Source: Deltaproteobacteria bacterium
Lineage (GTDB): Bacteria; Desulfobacterota; DSM-4660; Desulfatiglandales; HGW-15
Reading direction: 5' to 3'
Assembly: GCA_019307745.1 (NCBI GenBank)
Contig: JAFDJA010000034.1
Span: 1-36,907 of the forward strand
Length of the DNA: 36,907 nucleotides
Below, piece after piece: positions 1 through 9,106 of the stretch. The position numbers and the translations under genes are program-made. Position 1 is the first letter of the stretch; each line of letters begins with the position of its first letter. The notes beneath the pieces were generated by a model. That model saw only the letters and a list, made by a program, of their open reading frames with translations. It did no database searches and was not told the DNA's origin.

Positions 1-6
1 CCCTAT

Positions 7-305
7 CCTGTAAACATCACTAAATATTTGATTTAATGGATGTTTTATAAAAATCGACACTTTTATTGGTCCTTAAAGCCTTACTGAAAACTTGTTGTGC
101 CGTGGCATTCAATTTTGCCGTATGCCCGGAAAATAAAATGATTGAGCGTTGCATGTTTAATGTTTGACATCATTGTATTTTTTTGGTAGACCTCTGAATT
201 AATATAATTGAAAATATTGTAATTGTTTATGATGTGCTTACTGATTTTTAGGGGTCTTATATTTGGTGTCTTGTTTTTAATTTTTTCAATTAGGGAGGAA
301 ATGAG
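7..305 (+). repeat. Leader copy 1 of a duplicated non-coding upstream region (second copy 3191-3489)
   Basis: The leader aligns with 3191-3489 at a constant offset of 3184 nt (start codons 306 and 3490). Long identical blocks include 'catcactaaatatttgatttaatggatgtttta', 'tgtttaatgtttgacatcattgtatttttttggtagacctctgaa' and 'aattttttcaattagggaggaaa'. Confidence 0.9.
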
Positions 306-2933
306 ATGATGATTAGTAAAAAAATACGGATTACGGCTTTTCTTTTTCTGACAGCGGTTTTTTTAACTGTCGGAGGTATTGGGACTGTATCTGCTGCAAC
401 AAACGTCCTTAATGAAGAAGATTGGGGTGGTGTTGCTTTAAAACCTTGGCTTGGAGTTGGAGATCACACATGGACAACAGACGGTACTGAAATAAAAACA
501 ACTGGAGTTACTGATACTCTTGATTATTTGTTGATAGCAAAAAAAGGTAAGGCATCGTCAATAGTATTGGATATGTCTTCCGGTGCAACTGCCGCTTTAT
601 CATTTGATATGCCTAATTCAAAGGACGATGGAATTGCCTTAGTTTTCCTTTCAGGTGAAACAGTGCATAGCTCGAGCACCACTGGATCGTACCTTTATAC
701 ATTTGATTCAAGTGTTAGTCCTCAGTTTTTTACTTCTAGTGTAACACTAACTTTAAATACTGATGGGCCTTTAAAAGGTTCTGCTGCAAGATTTGACAGC
801 ATTGTTGTTGATTTAGGAGAAGCTATTGCTGCTGCACCAGATACGTGGCATGAGGGCTTTGATAATATAGACGCCTCAGGTGACGCAGTCACGGTTACAG
901 ACACAAGTTGGGCTGGCGAAGCATTTAATTGGACTTCCCCACCAGGCGGTAAAGCAGTTATAAGAGAATCTGGTGTTGATGGGGGCAATCGCGCGCAACT
1001 GAATAATAACTCCCTTTTTACTACAGGCGCTATAGCCGGAGCTATAGACGCAACCAGTTATAAATATGGCAAACTGTCAGTTTATGGAGTTGCTGAGGAT
1101 GGAGGAACTCTTTCTGTCGTCCTTTCTGGAGTATCCGGGAGCGGGAGTACTGTTGAAGCGATATTATTTACCCCCCCAGACCCCCTCTCTAACAACCTCA
1201 TACAAAAATCATACTCGTTTAACGATGTTGAAAATTCTGAGTTATTCGACACAGATTTTAATATCGTAATGAATAGCAACGGCAAAACTAGATATGATGA
1301 AATTCATCTTCAACTCTCACTTACTCCAATTCCCGAACCCACACTCGTGCTGAATTCCGGAGCCACAACTTCATCCGTGGCAGCAGGCGATGACGCTGTA
1401 ATAGTAGTTCAGCTTTATGACTCTGCCAACGATGTACAGGAAGATTTAACCGGAGTTTCACCCCAACTTTCCCTGACAAGGAGTTCAACAACGGATACCG
1501 CAACCATAGATGGGGTATTGGATGATCCTCAAAACGGACAAGTCACGTTTACGCTTTCAGGGGTGTCTACAACAGCAGGGGTTTTAGAGACGATTACTGT
1601 AACATCCAACGTGACAGATTGGGAAACCTCCAATACAATTGTTATTGAAACGGTTCCGGACGTTGCTGCAACTGTGGTAATCACCGGAAATGCTACGACT
1701 CAACCGGATATAGCAATAGAGCTTACCGGATCGGCCAGTGACGCATACGGTAACGCGATAACAGACTTAAGCGGTTTTGATTGGACTGCGGATGATGGCA
1801 GTGTCACTCCGGCAAGTGGTGCGACTACCTCCTTTGAAACATCTAACCCTGGCGACTGGACTGTCACTTTAACTGCCCCGAGTGCAGCACTTGACACGCA
1901 CGCTATAGCCGTTTCGGGCACTATCGGAAGTCTGGAGCTGAGCCTTGATCCGGATCCAGTGGAAGCAGGCTCTACTGTCACAGTAACCGCTACGCTCTAT
2001 GATGAATCCGGTACTACGCCACAGGATGTACCGAATGTGGATGATATCATTTTAACAAGGGGGGGAAGCGGAGCAACTGAAGTAGGAACGGCTGGTGGAA
2101 CCGGAGAGATTGTGTTCGCAATCAGCAGCTTAACTAGTGCCACTACAGAGACGGTATATGTTGATTCCAGCGTGGCAGGTTTAAGTGCTTCAGAACAGGC
2201 AATTATCACAACTATTGCCGGTCCTGTAGCATCCATGACAATCACTTCCGGGGTCACAGAACTAACGTCTCCTCCATCCGGGGCAGACACCGAGGTCACC
2301 TTGACAGACATGGAGGATCAATATGGAAACGCCGTTGCTCTGAGCGATGTTGACTGGAGTACAACAGCAGGTACTGTAAGCCCGGCTTCCGGTGTAAGCG
2401 CTGTCTTAACTGTTCCTTCAGGAACAACTGGGGTCGTAACAGTTACAGCAACAGCAGGCTCCGGTGCTACTGCCACACAAGATATCAATGTCACAGGCAT
2501 TGGCGCTATAGCAGAGCTGTTAATCACTGCTGATGATGAAATCCTTGAAACTGATTTCGGAGAGGTTGCTGAGATTACGGCGACAGCCACTGATGCCAAT
2601 CTATTTGAAGTTGTAGATCTGAGCGGTATAGTGTGGTCGATTATTACAGGGGGAGAAACAGGTGATACCCTCCTGCCGGCAACAGGCGAGACAACCACTT
2701 TTGATCCGGCCTCAGCCGTTACTGGTACAAGAGTTATTCAGGCGCTTGCTCCTAGCGGAGCTACCGCGCAAATTTCTATCCAGGTTTGGAACCTACCTCC
2801 GAGACAATCCAATCCTACGAGCGGATGCTTTATTGGAACAGCTGTTTCATCTTCAGGATCAATACTCGTCGTGATGATATCAGCTGCTGGTGGAGCCTAT
2901 ACGGTGATTCGTAAGAGGAAAAACCTGAAATAA
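306..2933 (+). CDS. Secreted/surface protein with repeated Ig-like modules and a C-terminal Cys-TM-basic sorting-like tail
   Basis: 875 aa ORF. N-terminal signal peptide (MMISKKIRITAFLFLTAVFLTVGGIGTVSAA). Alternating Ser/Thr/Gly/Val-rich modules such as 'VDWSTTAGTVSPASGVSAVLTVPSGTTGVVTVTA'. Tail NPTSGCFIGTAVSSSGSILVVMISAAGGAYTVIRKRKNLK. Preceded by a gggagga RBS. Confidence 0.85.
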   Translation: MMISKKIRITAFLFLTAVFLTVGGIGTVSAATNVLNEEDWGGVALKPWLGVGDHTWTTDGTEIKTTGVTDTLDYLLIAKKGKASSIVLDMSSGATAALSFDMPNSKDDGIALVFLSGETVHSSSTTGSYLYTFDSSVSPQFFTSSVTLTLNTDGPLKGSAARFDSIVVDLGEAIAAAPDTWHEGFDNIDASGDAVTVTDTSWAGEAFNWTSPPGGKAVIRESGVDGGNRAQLNNNSLFTTGAIAGAIDATSYKYGKLSVYGVAEDGGTLSVVLSGVSGSGSTVEAILFTPPDPLSNNLIQKSYSFNDVENSELFDTDFNIVMNSNGKTRYDEIHLQLSLTPIPEPTLVLNSGATTSSVAAGDDAVIVVQLYDSANDVQEDLTGVSPQLSLTRSSTTDTATIDGVLDDPQNGQVTFTLSGVSTTAGVLETITVTSNVTDWETSNTIVIETVPDVAATVVITGNATTQPDIAIELTGSASDAYGNAITDLSGFDWTADDGSVTPASGATTSFETSNPGDWTVTLTAPSAALDTHAIAVSGTIGSLELSLDPDPVEAGSTVTVTATLYDESGTTPQDVPNVDDIILTRGGSGATEVGTAGGTGEIVFAISSLTSATTETVYVDSSVAGLSASEQAIITTIAGPVASMTITSGVTELTSPPSGADTEVTLTDMEDQYGNAVALSDVDWSTTAGTVSPASGVSAVLTVPSGTTGVVTVTATAGSGATATQDINVTGIGAIAELLITADDEILETDFGEVAEITATATDANLFEVVDLSGIVWSIITGGETGDTLLPATGETTTFDPASAVTGTRVIQALAPSGATAQISIQVWNLPPRQSNPTSGCFIGTAVSSSGSILVVMISAAGGAYTVIRKRKNLK

Positions 2934-2965
2934 AAGGGTTGGTTCTCTTTTAACCTTAATTAATC

Positions 2966-3003
2966 AAAAGGAGCGTGTCTTTTTCAGGCACGCTCCTTTT
3001 TAT
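2966..3003 (+). terminator. Rho-independent terminator, copy 1
   Basis: AAAAGGAGCGTGtc-tttttca-ggCACGCTCCTTTT stem followed by a T-rich tract. The same hairpin recurs after the paralogue. Confidence 0.85.
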
Positions 3004-3190
3004 TATCCGGTAAATACCAGACTGGTTTTTATAAAAAAAAATTAATATCTTACAAAAATTTTGATCAGTTATTCGGTTGAGTATGCGTCTTACATATATT
3101 TAATTAGATTTTTCACTGCTATGATGCTTGATTCAAGAAAATTTGTAAAAATCCTTCAATCCAATCATACATTCACCTTTCCTTCCCACT

Positions 3191-3489
3191 CCTGTATGCA
3201 TCACTAAATATTTGATTTAATGGATGTTTTAAAAAAATAGACACTTTTCCCGATCCTTAAAGCCTTACTGGAAACTTGTTGTGCCATGGTATTCAATTTT
3301 GACGTATGCCTGAGAAACAGAATGATTGTGCATTGTATGTTTAATGTTTGACATCATTGTATTTTTTTGGTAGACCTCTGAAATAATATAATTGAAAATA
3401 TTGTAATTATGTGATGATGCTCTTACTGTTTTTTAGAACCTTATATTTGGTGTCTTGTATTTAATTTTTTCAATTAGGGAGGAAAAGAG
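3191..3489 (+). repeat. Leader copy 2 of the duplicated upstream region
   Basis: Same alignment as the 7-305 feature, with no net length change and scattered substitutions. Confidence 0.9.
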
Positions 3490-4314
3490 ATGATGATTAG
3501 TAAGAAAATGCGAGTTACGGCTTTTATTTTTATGGCAGCGGTTTTTTTAACTGTCGGAGCTACAGGGAGTATATATGCTGCACAATCCATAACAATCACT
3601 TCCGAGGCCACAGAGGTTGACTTTGCGTTGTTGTGGATTGAGAATCCATCCGCAACAACAGGGACAGTGCAGATCGACTTGACAGAAATGACGGATTCAG
3701 GTGGAACAATCCCCATTGCTCTAAGCGCTGTTACCTGGACTGCAACAGCAGGTACTGTAAGCCCGGTTTCCGGTATAAGCACTGTCCTAACCGTAGATTC
3801 AGGAACATCTCAGATAGTGACAGTTACAGCAACAGCAGCCTCTGGTGCTATAGACACACAGGATATCAAGGTCTTTCTTCTTGGTTCGATGTTTGACATG
3901 GCAATCAATGCCAGTACTACCGAGCTTGATTATGATGATCTGGAGACAACCTCCGGGCTTACGGTTCAAGGTATTGATTCCAGGGGATATGATTTGGATC
4001 TGAGCGGTATAGTGTGGTCAGTAACTACAGCAGGTATTGGCGAAATCCTGCCGCCAGCATTAGGCGAGTTTGCTACTTTTAAAGCATCAGGTGTCACTGG
4101 TACAGCTGTTATTGAAGCGAAGGAGCCTACAAGCGGGGTTACCGCGGTAATTAGTATCTTCGTCGCACAGCTGCAACCCCCGAAGGATAAAAATCCTACG
4201 AGCGGATGCTTTATTGGAACTGCTGTTTCATCCGCAGGATCAATACTCTTCGTGATGATATCAGCTGCCGGCGGAGCCTATACGGTGATTCGTAAGAGAA
4301 AAAACCTGAAATAA
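3490..4314 (+). CDS. Shorter paralogue of the 306-2933 surface protein
   Basis: 274 aa. Near-identical signal peptide and C-terminal 40 residues (NPTSGCFIGTAVSSAGSILFVMISAAGGAYTVIRKRKNLK). The body matches only the last two modules of the larger protein. Confidence 0.85.
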   Translation: MMISKKMRVTAFIFMAAVFLTVGATGSIYAAQSITITSEATEVDFALLWIENPSATTGTVQIDLTEMTDSGGTIPIALSAVTWTATAGTVSPVSGISTVLTVDSGTSQIVTVTATAASGAIDTQDIKVFLLGSMFDMAINASTTELDYDDLETTSGLTVQGIDSRGYDLDLSGIVWSVTTAGIGEILPPALGEFATFKASGVTGTAVIEAKEPTSGVTAVISIFVAQLQPPKDKNPTSGCFIGTAVSSAGSILFVMISAAGGAYTVIRKRKNLK

Positions 4315-4347
4315 AAGGGTTGGTTCTCTTTTAACCTTAAATTAATC

Positions 4348-4387
4348 AAAAGGAGCGTGTCTTTTTTCAGGCACGCTCCTTTTTTTA
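4348..4387 (+). terminator. Rho-independent terminator, copy 2
   Basis: AAAGGAGCGTGtcttttttcaggCACGCTCCTTTTTTT hairpin with T-tract. Confidence 0.85.
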
Positions 4388-4466
4388 TACAATAAATACC
4401 AGACCGATTTTATGAACACGCTATTGTGAAATCTCTCTGCAATTATTACCAGACCACAAATATCAC

Positions 4467-5219
4467 GTGTATGAACTTATGAAAATAATATATGAAACAA
4501 AAGGCAAGGCAAAGGAGTACGCGCCTTTGTCTGCTAATCTCTATAATGGCTGTTCGCACGGCTGCACCTACTGCTACAGTCCTCAATCCCTTGGGACTGA
4601 AAAAACCTGTTTTCATGACAATGTAAAAACGGCAGGGAACGCGCTTGACAGGTTTGCCAGAGACGCATCCCTCCTAAAAGGTAAAAAAGACGACAGAGAG
4701 ATACTCCTGTCTTTTATGACAGACCCTTACCAGCCGATTGAAGATGACCTTCTTATAACCAGACAGGCAATAGAAATATTGATCAGAAACAACCTCAGGT
4801 TCACTATCCTGACAAAAGGAGGCACAAGGGCTGCCAGAGACTTTGTTCTCCTGGAAGGGTATGCTGGGTGCAGCTTCGGGACAACCCTGATTTTTCAATC
4901 ACAACAGGATTCAGACCTGTGGGAGCCAAGCGCCGCTTCTATTTATGACAGGATTATTGCGATAAAACAGGCCCGTGAGAGAGGAATAAGGACCTGGGTC
5001 AGTATCGAGCCTGTAATTGATCCTGGTCAGGCCCTGGGGCTTATCAAGTCCCTTCATGAATATGTTGATCACTGGAAAATCGGTAAGATTAACTACCATC
5101 CTGAAATTGAGGAAAAAACAGATTGGTTTGCCTTTCGAAGGGATGTCAGCACCCTGCTGGAATCCCTTAACAAGGATTATTACCTGAAAAAGAGTCTTAC
5201 GGATCTTGAAACAGGCTAA
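4467..5219 (+). CDS. Radical SAM protein (spore photoproduct lyase-like family)
   Basis: CX3CX2C motif in 'LSANLYNGCSHGCTYCYSP'; downstream 'LLSFMTDPYQPIE', 'TILTKGG', 'VSIEPVIDP'. The likely start may be the internal Met at about 4479. Confidence 0.85.
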   Translation: MYELMKIIYETKGKAKEYAPLSANLYNGCSHGCTYCYSPQSLGTEKTCFHDNVKTAGNALDRFARDASLLKGKKDDREILLSFMTDPYQPIEDDLLITRQAIEILIRNNLRFTILTKGGTRAARDFVLLEGYAGCSFGTTLIFQSQQDSDLWEPSAASIYDRIIAIKQARERGIRTWVSIEPVIDPGQALGLIKSLHEYVDHWKIGKINYHPEIEEKTDWFAFRRDVSTLLESLNKDYYLKKSLTDLETG

Positions 5220-5489
5220 GAGAACTACTCCTGCCTCTATTGATACCATCTCCAGGACCCTATTCTTCCTGTAAGGCGTAGTTATTCTCTCAAACCATTA
5301 TATCTAATCCTCCACCCGGACTGCGTTAAAATATACCCGCCTTGCACGGGTAACATTAATTGCTACATGTCAGAATAAAAGCCAATCTCTGCTCAGGCCA
5401 GGAACATGACTTAAAATAATCTTAACGGTTATATAATGGTTTGAAGAGAATAATTTCACTGCTGAACACTAAAAAGTTATCAGATATCT

Positions 5490-7727
5490 TTACCACAAAA
5501 GCTGATACAGGTTGCTGTAATCATCCGTCCATACACGGATCGAATCGATCTCTTCATATCCAGGAGGTTCAACAGACGCCTCCATAAAAACACGCTGTTG
5601 AAAGATCTCCTTGTCCTTTGACAAAAGGATCCAATCAGTGCCATAGGCATGTCTCTCTTCACCCCATGCGCCTATGTGAACCCGTTCAAGGCCGAATTCA
5701 TTTGCAATCTTCCAGATAAGGGGCTTGAAATTAATATACCTATTCGTGATATGTACAGCTATTATTCCACCTTCACGCATATGACCCATATAGATATTAA
5801 ACGCCTCCCGTGTCAGGAGGTGTATCGGCGGGGCGTCACCGCTGAACGCGTCAAGGGCCAGGATATCAAACTGTTGATTCTCTTCATGCTCCAAAGAGAT
5901 ACGGGCATCCCCCAGAACAACCTCAACCTCTGCCCTGGAATCCGGCACAAAACGGAAAAATCCCTGTTCAGAGGCAGCCACTTCAACCATGGCAGGATTA
6001 ATTTCGTAAATTCGATAGTAATCTCCCTCACGTCCATAGGCGGCCAATGTTCCAGCCCCCAGCCCGACTATACCGACCCTCAACTGAAGATTAGGGGAAT
6101 CATATGCCCTATACCTGGGATGGTTGTTGATTGCCCTGGCTATGCCGCTCTGGGAAGTAAAATAGCTGGTAATTGTTCTGCGAAAATAATCATTACCCAT
6201 TAATTGAAAACCATGCATTGTCTGCCCGTGATACAAATAGCGTGTGTCATACCCAATATCTTCCGGAATCACCTCCACAACCCTCAAAATGCCGTAAAAA
6301 TTTCGATTAATGGCAATTGTCTTCTCTTCAGGATCACCCATGGGAAGATATTGCGTAAGACCGATCTTATCAGCAGTAGAGAGTGTGATATTTCGATAGG
6401 TTTGAGGAAGGCGGTCCACCAGGAGGAAGTATGGTCCAACAGCCAGCAGGACAACGATTGCCGCAGCAGGAACCTTCAACATCCATCCCCAGGCAGGGAG
6501 GTTCATCCATGATCTGCGGTCATGCAGTATAGCTGCAACCACCGCTGCACCACAGATAAAATAACCAATGTACAGCTCCCATAAACCATTAAAAAAGCTT
6601 GGAGCAATAAATCCCACAAATATTCCGCCAAGGGCTCCTCCTATTGATACAGACAAATAAAACTGAGTCAGATACCTGGTGTGCGGCCTTAGCCTTACGA
6701 GTTCCCCGTGACAAAGCATGCAGCAGATAAACAACGCGACATAATATATTGTTATCTGCTGAAGGATGGGTGCAGAGTATCCGGAACCTTCTATCATTGC
6801 AAGCATCTGGAACATGGTACGACCAACCATGTATATGCCTAAAATTCCCAGAACTACAAAAAGGGGTCTATTGTACAGATATCTGCTTGAAAAACACAGG
6901 ATAAACGACAGCAGATATATGCATAGCGGCAGGACCCAGAGGAAGGGTATAACCGCCACCTCTTCCCCAACCTGGTTGGTAGTTGCCAACAGAATTATTG
7001 ACGCTCCGGCAGTCAGGGCCAGCCATAGAATGCGCTGCAACAATGTCGCTCTACCTGGATCAACAGAATCCAGCGGTTTATTGCCTTCGGCAGGGGGACT
7101 GGCAGAAAGCGGGGTATCACTTATACGGCCCGCAGTAAATGCTATAAAACCGCAGCACAACACAAAAATCACATAAATCACAAACCATATTCCGGCCTGG
7201 AGGTTCAGACCAAGATTCGGCTCAACGAAAAATGGATAGCTTAACAGACCCACAAGGGAACCGGTATTGGAGAGGGCAAACAGCTTGTACGGTGACCGAT
7301 TTGGGAAAATCCGGACAAACCAGGCCTGAAGAAGTGTGCTGGTGGTGGCCAGAATAAAGAAAGGCAATCCAACACTGACGGTGAGAAGACCGAGGATACG
7401 AATTATGGGCATATCACTGCCTGTATGCTTCCATCCTGAATCCGGCAGCAGGGGAGATCCCCACAGGAACATCTGAAAAATAAGCAGAATAATCGAAGCT
7501 GACAGGAGAAACAGATGTATCCTGGACTGCCGTCGGGCTGACAATTTGCTCACGATTCCATGTGAATATGCGTAACCGGCGGTGAGCATCACCTGGAAAA
7601 AGAGCATGCAGGTTGACCAGACAGTGGGTGTCCCTCCAAACCACGGAAGGATATACTTGGCCTCTATTAATTGAACCTGGAAAAGCAGCATCGCGCTAAT
7701 AAAAATAGTCAAGGCATAGATTGTCAT
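5490..7727 (-). CDS. Fused MFS-type membrane domain / spermidine synthase-like protein
   Basis: 745 aa. N-terminal multi-TM region (ISAMLLFQVQLIEAKYILPWFGGTPTVWSTCMLFFQ); C-terminal methyltransferase-fold motifs (VGIVGLGAGTLAAYGREGDYYRIYEINP; FDILALDAFSGDAPPIHLLTREAF). Confidence 0.88.
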   Translation of the reverse strand: MTIYALTIFISAMLLFQVQLIEAKYILPWFGGTPTVWSTCMLFFQVMLTAGYAYSHGIVSKLSARRQSRIHLFLLSASIILLIFQMFLWGSPLLPDSGWKHTGSDMPIIRILGLLTVSVGLPFFILATTSTLLQAWFVRIFPNRSPYKLFALSNTGSLVGLLSYPFFVEPNLGLNLQAGIWFVIYVIFVLCCGFIAFTAGRISDTPLSASPPAEGNKPLDSVDPGRATLLQRILWLALTAGASIILLATTNQVGEEVAVIPFLWVLPLCIYLLSFILCFSSRYLYNRPLFVVLGILGIYMVGRTMFQMLAMIEGSGYSAPILQQITIYYVALFICCMLCHGELVRLRPHTRYLTQFYLSVSIGGALGGIFVGFIAPSFFNGLWELYIGYFICGAAVVAAILHDRRSWMNLPAWGWMLKVPAAAIVVLLAVGPYFLLVDRLPQTYRNITLSTADKIGLTQYLPMGDPEEKTIAINRNFYGILRVVEVIPEDIGYDTRYLYHGQTMHGFQLMGNDYFRRTITSYFTSQSGIARAINNHPRYRAYDSPNLQLRVGIVGLGAGTLAAYGREGDYYRIYEINPAMVEVAASEQGFFRFVPDSRAEVEVVLGDARISLEHEENQQFDILALDAFSGDAPPIHLLTREAFNIYMGHMREGGIIAVHITNRYINFKPLIWKIANEFGLERVHIGAWGEERHAYGTDWILLSKDKEIFQQRVFMEASVEPPGYEEIDSIRVWTDDYSNLYQLLW

Positions 7728-8003
7728 ATTACAATTTTCCTTTCCAAAATATTTTTTTAATTCTTACATCACAGTTTTTCCGGAAATAAAAAGTACTTAC
7801 TATAGAAAAACGTTGCCTGAATCCTCCAAATCCGCAAAGTAAAGAACACATTTCCCGGGCATGCTTGCCCTTGGGACCTGATTAAACTTACTTTTTTATC
7901 AAACGCAGGTTACTGCCAGGGGATAAGGCAGGCCCGCAACCGCAATGTCAAATTCAGTTCAAATGTTTCAGTATTACCATTCAATGCCAAAACCCGGTAT
8001 TGA

Positions 8004-8442
8004 TCAGGAAGGACCTTCAATATATGGAGACCTCGCCTTGAACAGAAGCAAACGCTTGCGGATCGCTTCACTCAATTGCTTTTGCTGGTAGGAAACGGCT
8101 AATTCCATAGCCTTCTCCGCCGTATTAACCGCTTCCGGGAATCTACTGGCTGAAGCATAAGCCACAGCCAGAGTATCAAGCAGGTCAGGCTTTTTATAAT
8201 CTGTCAGTTTACAGGCCTGCTCTGCAAGCCGTATTGCTTCGTCCGGCTCCCGCAATCCGCTCTCTTTATAGGTAGCAAGTATCCACGCCAGATTATTATG
8301 GCGCGCCGCCAATGATCTTAACGATCATCCTTATCCACAATATCTCATATGTCAGACCGGTAAGGCAGGACAGGAAAAAACAGACAAGGACTAAAAGGGT
8401 TATCTTGTTAGTTGAAGTACTCGAAAATCTGTTTTCAGCCAC
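8004..8442 (-). pseudogene. Relic of a second MFS/spermidine-synthase-like gene fused out of frame to a C-terminal TPR segment
   Basis: Minus strand from GTG at 8442 (GGAG 5 nt upstream): VAENRFSSTSTNKITLLVLVCFFLSCLTGLTYEILWIRMIVKIIGGAP, then TAA at 8298-8296. A different frame continues as AARHNNLAWILATYKESGLREPDEAIRLAEQACKLTDYKKPDLLDTLAVAYASASRFPEAVNTAEKAMELA, a typical TPR C-terminus. The frames meet around GGCGCGCC (8300-8307). Confidence 0.65.
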
Positions 8443-8531
8443 ATTATCTCCGTGTTATTAGATTAAACATAAAGCAGATAATAGCTTTTTTACCCAGGGA
8501 AACAGGATTTTTCCACATGCCTTTCAATAAT

Positions 8532-8553
8532 TCAGGGACTGGTGAGTCCCTGA
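8532..8553. other. Perfect 9-bp inverted repeat
   Basis: TCAGGGACT-GGTG-AGTCCCTGA, no following T-tract. Confidence 0.6.
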
Positions 8554-9106
8554 CTGATAATCAAAATAATTTGTATTTGTATATATAAGATTAAGACGAA
8601 GATTGTCTGCAGGAGTCGGGTTGAGTCCGCAACCTTTTAAACCTGTTCTAACTTATATTTTGTAGTCACAATTTTCAACCATAAAATACCGTCTTATTAA
8701 TACCAGCATCCTGCAACAGCCATCTAATGAGGTATTTTCTCCCCCAAGGCCGGGATAAAGCTTGTTTAACAGCAAGGCTGTCCGCACACTGATCCTGCAA
8801 AGCGGATTCCTGAGCGCATGATCTTGATCCTCACAATACAGGGAACATTTCCGCAGACTAAAAATTCTGATATTACCTAAGAACCTTATTTATTCTCCGG
8901 TTATAATAAGGCTCCATATTGACGAAGCTAATTTTCCCTTGACCCTGTTGACCATTACCCATACACTCATCCAGTCGTATCGATTTTTCTTTTTATACAT
9001 GAATCCTGTACCTGCCCATGCCTAATAATTAACGGTTTAAAAACACAATAAATGACTGGCGCAGGATGAAGACAGCATACTGCATGACTTTTTACGGGGC
9101 TTTTCT

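Noticed and set aside
1997-2698. Minus-strand ORFs opposite the large surface protein (104 and 126 aa)
   Set aside because: Low-complexity Ser/Thr/Val/Pro translations mirroring the repetitive sense strand; no independent start signals or motifs.
5334-5352. TACCCG-ccttgca-CGGGTA hairpin between convergent genes
   Set aside because: Short stem and no T-tract; too weak to call a terminator.
5649-6203. 184-aa + strand ORF opposite the spermidine-synthase-like gene
   Set aside because: Shadow ORF lying entirely within a strongly recognisable gene on the other strand; no family features.
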